From assembly GCA_002405565.1 (NCBI GenBank), contig DHMB01000036.1, positions 1-9,125 of the forward strand: 9,125 nucleotides of DNA, in the 5' to 3' direction. The DNA comes from Clostridiales bacterium UBA4653 (GTDB lineage: Bacteria; Bacillota; Clostridia; Oscillospirales; CAG-272). This document shows, in pieces, positions 5,915 to 9,125 of this stretch; position 1 is the stretch's first letter, and every line of letters begins with the position of its first letter. The notes under the pieces are model-generated. The model worked only from the letters and a program-made list of their open reading frames with translations. It was not told the origin of the DNA and searched no databases. Both the position numbers and the translations under genes were made by a program.

Positions 5915-8080
5915 ATGAAAAGGGCGATGTGCTTCTTGCTTGCGACGGCTATGCTTGCGCTTGTTTTCTGCTCGTGCGGAAAAGTCGTGACGTTTTCTCC
6001 CGAGCTCATTCTGGCGGACGGTTACCGCCTTTATGGCGAGACAATCCGCGCGGAATTTTACAATATGGATTATGTCAATATTTACAGCGACATAAAAGTG
6101 TCGCGCGGGAATGTCCGTCTTTATTCGAGCCGCGACCTTGACGAATATTTCGACGGAGACGAGCTCGACCTTGAAGACGGGGAGAACGTTTTCTGCCTAC
6201 TCGTTTGGTACGGCAGCGAGAGCCGGATTTATGATGTTGTGATAAAAAATACGATGATAGTCGGGCTTTCGGTTGAAGAAAGGTATGAAAGGGTTTACGG
6301 CGTCGGCGATGTTTTCGACCGCGACAGCGTAAAGGTCACGGCGGAGCTTTTCTCCGGCGGGACGGTTGAAATAAACGATTATGACGCAGAGTTCACCTTC
6401 GATTCGGAGGGTGAAAAGAACGTTGAAATATCATGCGGAGGGTATGTCTGCAATTTTTCGGTGCGTGTTGAGGGACAGTACACGCCGACGATAGGCACCG
6501 ATATGAAGGATATGCGCGGCGCGGTTTACGGCATAAACGGAGAAGGCGCCGTTCTTCTGGACGGGAGGGCGGTTGTCGGATATTTTTCGGTGCCGGAGAA
6601 GGTGACCTTTGAGGGAAAAGAATATCCCGTCATCGGAATAAAGGATTACGCCTTTTATGAAAATCCGTCTCTTACGGGCGTGACGCTCGGAAAGATAAAA
6701 ATCGGGGAGGCAGCTTTCTGCGGGTGCACATCGCTCAAAGTTGCGATTATGGATGACGGGACAGAGTTTTCCGGATATGTTTTCATGAATTGCGCGTCGC
6801 TTATAAAGGTCTCGCTTCCGCAAAAAACAACAAAAATTCCCGATGGATTTTTCTCGGGTTGCGGAAGTCTTGCGGAAATATCGCTCCCCGAAGGACTTAA
6901 AGAAATCGGTCATCAGGCTTTTGAAAGCTGCAATTCGCTTTCGGAGGTGATTCTTCCGCAGAGCGCGGAATACATCGGCAGACGGGCGTTTTCGTCCTGC
7001 ATGGGGCTTGTCCGCGTGATTGGCGGTATCGGGCTTTATGAAATTGACGACGGAGCTTTTTCGGGCTGTCCGAGCCTTGAAATTCTCGCTGTTCCGCAGG
7101 AGAGCGGATGTGAAGAAAACGTTCTGCGCGGCTCTGTGAACTGTACCGTATATTCCGGAAATACGTCGATCGTCATGTATAATTTCAAAGCCGAGGGCGG
7201 CAGCGGAGTAATCATAAAAGAGGGAATAACCGTGCTGGACTGCGAGACTGAGTTTTTGCTCGGTGACGAAATATCGAGCAGTGACGCGGAAATTCTTCTT
7301 TATACAGATGTATATTTCGGGCTGACAAACGATTTTGAAATCTCCTGTGACCTCTCCGCTCCGGGAGCGAGAAAGATAAAAATAACCTGCGGAGAATACG
7401 TCGCGCAGGCGGACGCATATGCGGAGCACACCGTCATTCTTTCGGGCACGATGGATGAGGACGGCGCGGAATATTCCGTCGACCGCGCAAGCGGCACGGC
7501 AACCCTCATCAAGCTGCCGGATAACCTTTCGTTTGGAAAATTCGTTGTTCCGACCCACGTTTTCGACGGCGAGAAAACATACCCCGTGACCGTAATCGCG
7601 GAGGGAGCAATCGTCCATCCTCTGCTTGAAAAGCTGTTTATCCACAGCGACATAAAGCTGATAGAGGACGGCGCGATAAGGGATTGTCCGAGACTTTCTC
7701 TTGTTTACTGCGGCGCAAAGAGCGGCTCGGGAATGAAAATCGGCGAGGGGAATTTTGAAGGTATATCGGATGACGCCGTCATCCTCTGTGACCTCAAAAG
7801 CTCGCCCATGCAGCAATATGCGCTCGCGAAATCTCTGGCATATGCGGGACTTGAAACAGACGCGCTTTACTTTTTGCCGCGTCGCGGGGCGAAAAGCACA
7901 TACTCCGCCGATGAAAAATTTGATTTTTCCGGCTACGCAATGACTTATATCGCTTTCGGCTTTGACGTCACGACGCTGACGGAGGATGATGTCGCCGTCG
8001 AATACGATTTTTCGGCGGACGGGACTGTCCGGATAGCGTATAAAGGGCTGACGGCGGAGATAAAAGTGACGATTGAATAA
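5915..8080 (+). CDS. BspA-like leucine-rich-repeat surface lipoprotein with Ig-like modules
   Basis: This 721-residue predicted exported lipoprotein has the start M-K-R, a hydrophobic core and lipobox F-C-S-C (Cys21). Residues 27-112 look like a cadherin-like beta-sandwich ending D-G-E-N-V-F ... Y-D-V-V-I-K-N. An Ig-like module follows (about 117-187), then a run of BspA-type (LRR_5) repeats (about 237-395) with the A-F-x-x-C-x-S-L pattern, e.g. AFESCNSLSEVILP and AFSGCPSLEI. A second Ig-like module (437-506) and a shorter second LRR stretch (556-600) follow, and a third Ig-like module closes the protein (about 653-721). Such proteins usually bind host, polysaccharide or partner-cell surfaces; the ligand here is unknown. 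ATG 5915 follows GGGAGG (5900-5905) by 9 bases. No sortase motif or C-terminal helix is present, so the lipid is the only anchor. It is monocistronic and convergent with tex. Confidence 0.88.
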   Translation: MKRAMCFLLATAMLALVFCSCGKVVTFSPELILADGYRLYGETIRAEFYNMDYVNIYSDIKVSRGNVRLYSSRDLDEYFDGDELDLEDGENVFCLLVWYGSESRIYDVVIKNTMIVGLSVEERYERVYGVGDVFDRDSVKVTAELFSGGTVEINDYDAEFTFDSEGEKNVEISCGGYVCNFSVRVEGQYTPTIGTDMKDMRGAVYGINGEGAVLLDGRAVVGYFSVPEKVTFEGKEYPVIGIKDYAFYENPSLTGVTLGKIKIGEAAFCGCTSLKVAIMDDGTEFSGYVFMNCASLIKVSLPQKTTKIPDGFFSGCGSLAEISLPEGLKEIGHQAFESCNSLSEVILPQSAEYIGRRAFSSCMGLVRVIGGIGLYEIDDGAFSGCPSLEILAVPQESGCEENVLRGSVNCTVYSGNTSIVMYNFKAEGGSGVIIKEGITVLDCETEFLLGDEISSSDAEILLYTDVYFGLTNDFEISCDLSAPGARKIKITCGEYVAQADAYAEHTVILSGTMDEDGAEYSVDRASGTATLIKLPDNLSFGKFVVPTHVFDGEKTYPVTVIAEGAIVHPLLEKLFIHSDIKLIEDGAIRDCPRLSLVYCGAKSGSGMKIGEGNFEGISDDAVILCDLKSSPMQQYALAKSLAYAGLETDALYFLPRRGAKSTYSADEKFDFSGYAMTYIAFGFDVTTLTEDDVAVEYDFSADGTVRIAYKGLTAEIKVTIE
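6263..7633 (+). repeat. Internal duplication of an Ig-like plus LRR-cap module in the LRR lipoprotein
   Basis: Residues 117-255 (bases 6263-6679) align colinearly with 437-573 (7223-7633) at a nearly constant offset of 318-320 residues. Matched anchors are GLSV/GITV, G-E-K-N-V-E-I-S-C-G-G-Y-V with A-R-K-I-K-I-T-C-G-E-Y-V, and F-E-G-K-E-Y-P-V-I-G-I with F-D-G-E-K-T-Y-P-V-T-V-I. The copies are too diverged to show as a DNA repeat by eye. Confidence 0.6.
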
Positions 8081-8084
8081 TATG

Positions 8085-8118
8085 AAGGCAGGAAATCCGC
8101 AAGAATTTCCTGCCTTTT
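8085..8118 (+). terminator. Terminator of the LRR lipoprotein gene
   Basis: AAGGCAGGAAAT (8085-8096) pairs perfectly over 12 bp with ATTTCCTGCCTT (8105-8116) around an eight-base loop, followed by a short T-run ending at 8118. It begins five bases after the stop codon. Confidence 0.88.
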
Positions 8119-8126
8119 CGATAATG

Positions 8127-8154
8127 AAACGGCAGGGGAAATCCCCGCCGTTTT
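8127..8154 (-). terminator. Hairpin between the convergent LRR and tex genes
   Basis: AAACGGC (8127-8133) pairs with GCCGTTT (8147-8153), and GGGG (8135-8138) pairs with CCCC (8143-8146) around an AAAT loop with one bulged A. It lies just past the stop of the minus-strand tex gene and probably ends that transcript, although the T-run in that direction is only three bases. On the plus strand, TTTT follows the stem, so it may also back up the preceding terminator. Confidence 0.75.
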
Positions 8155-8159
8155 GTAAT

Positions 8160-9125
8160 TTACTGTTCGGTTTTCTTCGGTTCAATCATTGTCAGCGCAA
8201 TGCGCTTTTTCGCCTCGTCCACGGAGATTACCCAGACCTTTACGATGTCTCCCGTTTTGAGGACGTCGCTCGGGTGCTTTATAAACGATTTGCTTATCTG
8301 CGAGATATGAACAAGTCCGTCCTGATGAACGCCTATATCAACGAACGCTCCGAAGTCGATAACGTTGCGCACCGTGCCCGTGATTTCCATACCGGGCTTT
8401 AAGTCCTTCATTTCGAGCACGTCGGAACGGAGAAGCGGGGGAGGAAGCTCGTCGCGGGGGTCTCTGCCGGGCTTCATCAGCTCGTCGATAACGTCGGAGA
8501 GGGTCGGCACGCCGATACCGAGTTTTTCGGCAAGAGCGGGGAGACCGATTTTCTCCGCTTCATCGCGGAGGGACGAGAGCTTTCCTGCGGAAATGTCGCT
8601 TTCCGTATAGCCGAGGGTTTTCAGAAGCGCCTTTGCCGCGGGATAGCTTTCCGGGTGTACGGCTGTGCCGTCAAGCGGCTCCTTGCCGCCTGTAATGCGG
8701 AGGAAGCCCGCCGCCTGCTCAAATGCCTTCGGGCCGAGCTTCGGAACCTTTTTCAGCTCCGCGCGACTTTTCATCGCGCCGTTTTCTTCTCTGTACGCAA
8801 CGATATTTTTCGCTATTGCCGAGCTTATGCCGGACACTCTCGAAAGCAGGGAAACGGAGGCGGTGTTGAGGTCAACTCCAACGCTGTTTACGCAGTTTTC
8901 GACGACGAAATCCAGCGCTTCCGCAAGCTGCTTCGGGGGCATATCGTGCTGATACTGACCGACGCCGATCGACTTCGGGTCAATCTTGACAAGCTCCGCC
9001 AGAGGGTCCTGAATGCGTCTCGCGATCGAGACGGCGCTTCTCTGCATGACGTCGAAGTCCGGGAACTCCTCCGCCGCGAGCTTCGACGCGGAGTAGACCG
9101 ACGCGCCCGCCTCGTTGACGATCAT
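8160..9125 (-). CDS. tex: Tex-family S1 RNA-binding protein, C-terminal part
   Basis: The frame is open to the right edge, so only the C-terminal 321 residues of a protein usually over 700 long are present. The Met at the edge is an internal residue within the family's V-N-E-A-G-A-S-V-Y-S-A-S motif. Visible in order are the end of the YqgF/RNase H-like region with A-V-S-I-A-R-R-I-Q-D-P-L-A-E-L-V-K-I-D-P and S-I-G-V-G-Q-Y-Q-H-D (about 31-61), the helix-hairpin-helix pair (86-147: L-N-T-A-S, G-I-S-S-A-I-A, V-P-K-L-G-P-K-A-F-E-Q-A-A-G-F), the P-L-D-G-T-A-V-H-P-E-S-Y motif (150-161), and an S1 domain (about 244-314: F-G-A-F-V-D-I-G-V-H-Q-D-G-L-V-H-I-S-Q). Tex (the bacterial relative of Spt6) binds nucleic acid and is linked to transcription. 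The stop TAA lies at 8160-8162. It is convergent with the LRR gene. Identification is very secure. Confidence 0.97.
   Translation of the reverse strand: MIVNEAGASVYSASKLAAEEFPDFDVMQRSAVSIARRIQDPLAELVKIDPKSIGVGQYQHDMPPKQLAEALDFVVENCVNSVGVDLNTASVSLLSRVSGISSAIAKNIVAYREENGAMKSRAELKKVPKLGPKAFEQAAGFLRITGGKEPLDGTAVHPESYPAAKALLKTLGYTESDISAGKLSSLRDEAEKIGLPALAEKLGIGVPTLSDVIDELMKPGRDPRDELPPPLLRSDVLEMKDLKPGMEITGTVRNVIDFGAFVDIGVHQDGLVHISQISKSFIKHPSDVLKTGDIVKVWVISVDEAKKRIALTMIEPKKTEQ

Noticed and set aside
6431..8185. 584-codon open frame on the minus strand opposite the LRR gene
   Set aside because: It lies almost entirely antisense to a well-supported gene and runs through the downstream terminator hairpin. 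Its Arg/Cys/His/Phe-rich composition has no recognisable domain. The plus-strand gene has promoter, ribosome site, signal peptide and repeats, so the long frame is a by-product of codon bias.

Overview
The window looks like a chromosomal segment of an anaerobic Firmicute of class Clostridia, probably an uncultured gut or rumen lineage. This is inferred from three predicted lipoproteins, a Clostridia-type sugar ABC operon without its own ATPase, a BspA-like leucine-rich-repeat surface protein, strong AGGAGG-type ribosome sites and near-consensus sigma-A promoters. I see no insertion sequence, phage gene, CRISPR array, tRNA or rRNA. The gene content is ordinary for such a genome, and I found no clear new defence or biosynthetic system.

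Layout. (1) Bases 1-617: the 3' part of a DUF4097-type beta-strand repeat gene, ending at a strong hairpin terminator. (2) Bases 688-4194: a carbohydrate (MalFG/UgpAE-type) ABC importer operon. It has an extended -10 promoter, a structured leader, two permease genes and a substrate-binding lipoprotein gene, with tight or overlapping junctions, then a terminator. The ATPase must be encoded elsewhere. (3) Bases 4236-5225: a single-gene unit for a secreted lipoprotein with a Thr-rich repeat linker and two OB-fold-like domains. (4) Bases 5228-5799: a single-gene unit for a YbaK/EbsC-family Cys-tRNA(Pro) deacylase. (5) Bases 5852-8118: a single-gene unit for a 721-residue lipoprotein of Ig-like and BspA-type LRR modules that appear internally duplicated. 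(6) Bases 8160-9125, minus strand: the C-terminal part of the S1-domain protein Tex, convergent with the LRR gene across two hairpins.

How the genes fit together. Three neighbouring products (binding protein, OB-fold lipoprotein, LRR lipoprotein) are predicted to be anchored on the outer face of the membrane, and the permease pair lies in it. Only the ABC genes clearly form one functional unit. YbaK and Tex are housekeeping translation and nucleic-acid factors. Four promoters with readable -35 and -10 boxes each follow a hairpin terminator or precede a new unit, so transcription appears well insulated.

The points most worth a second look are: the binding protein's C-terminal membrane helix in addition to its lipoprotein signal; the permease operon leader, with a misplaced Shine-Dalgarno-like sequence complementary to a CU-rich element; the duplicated Ig-LRR architecture; and the tandem OB-fold lipoprotein of unknown role.
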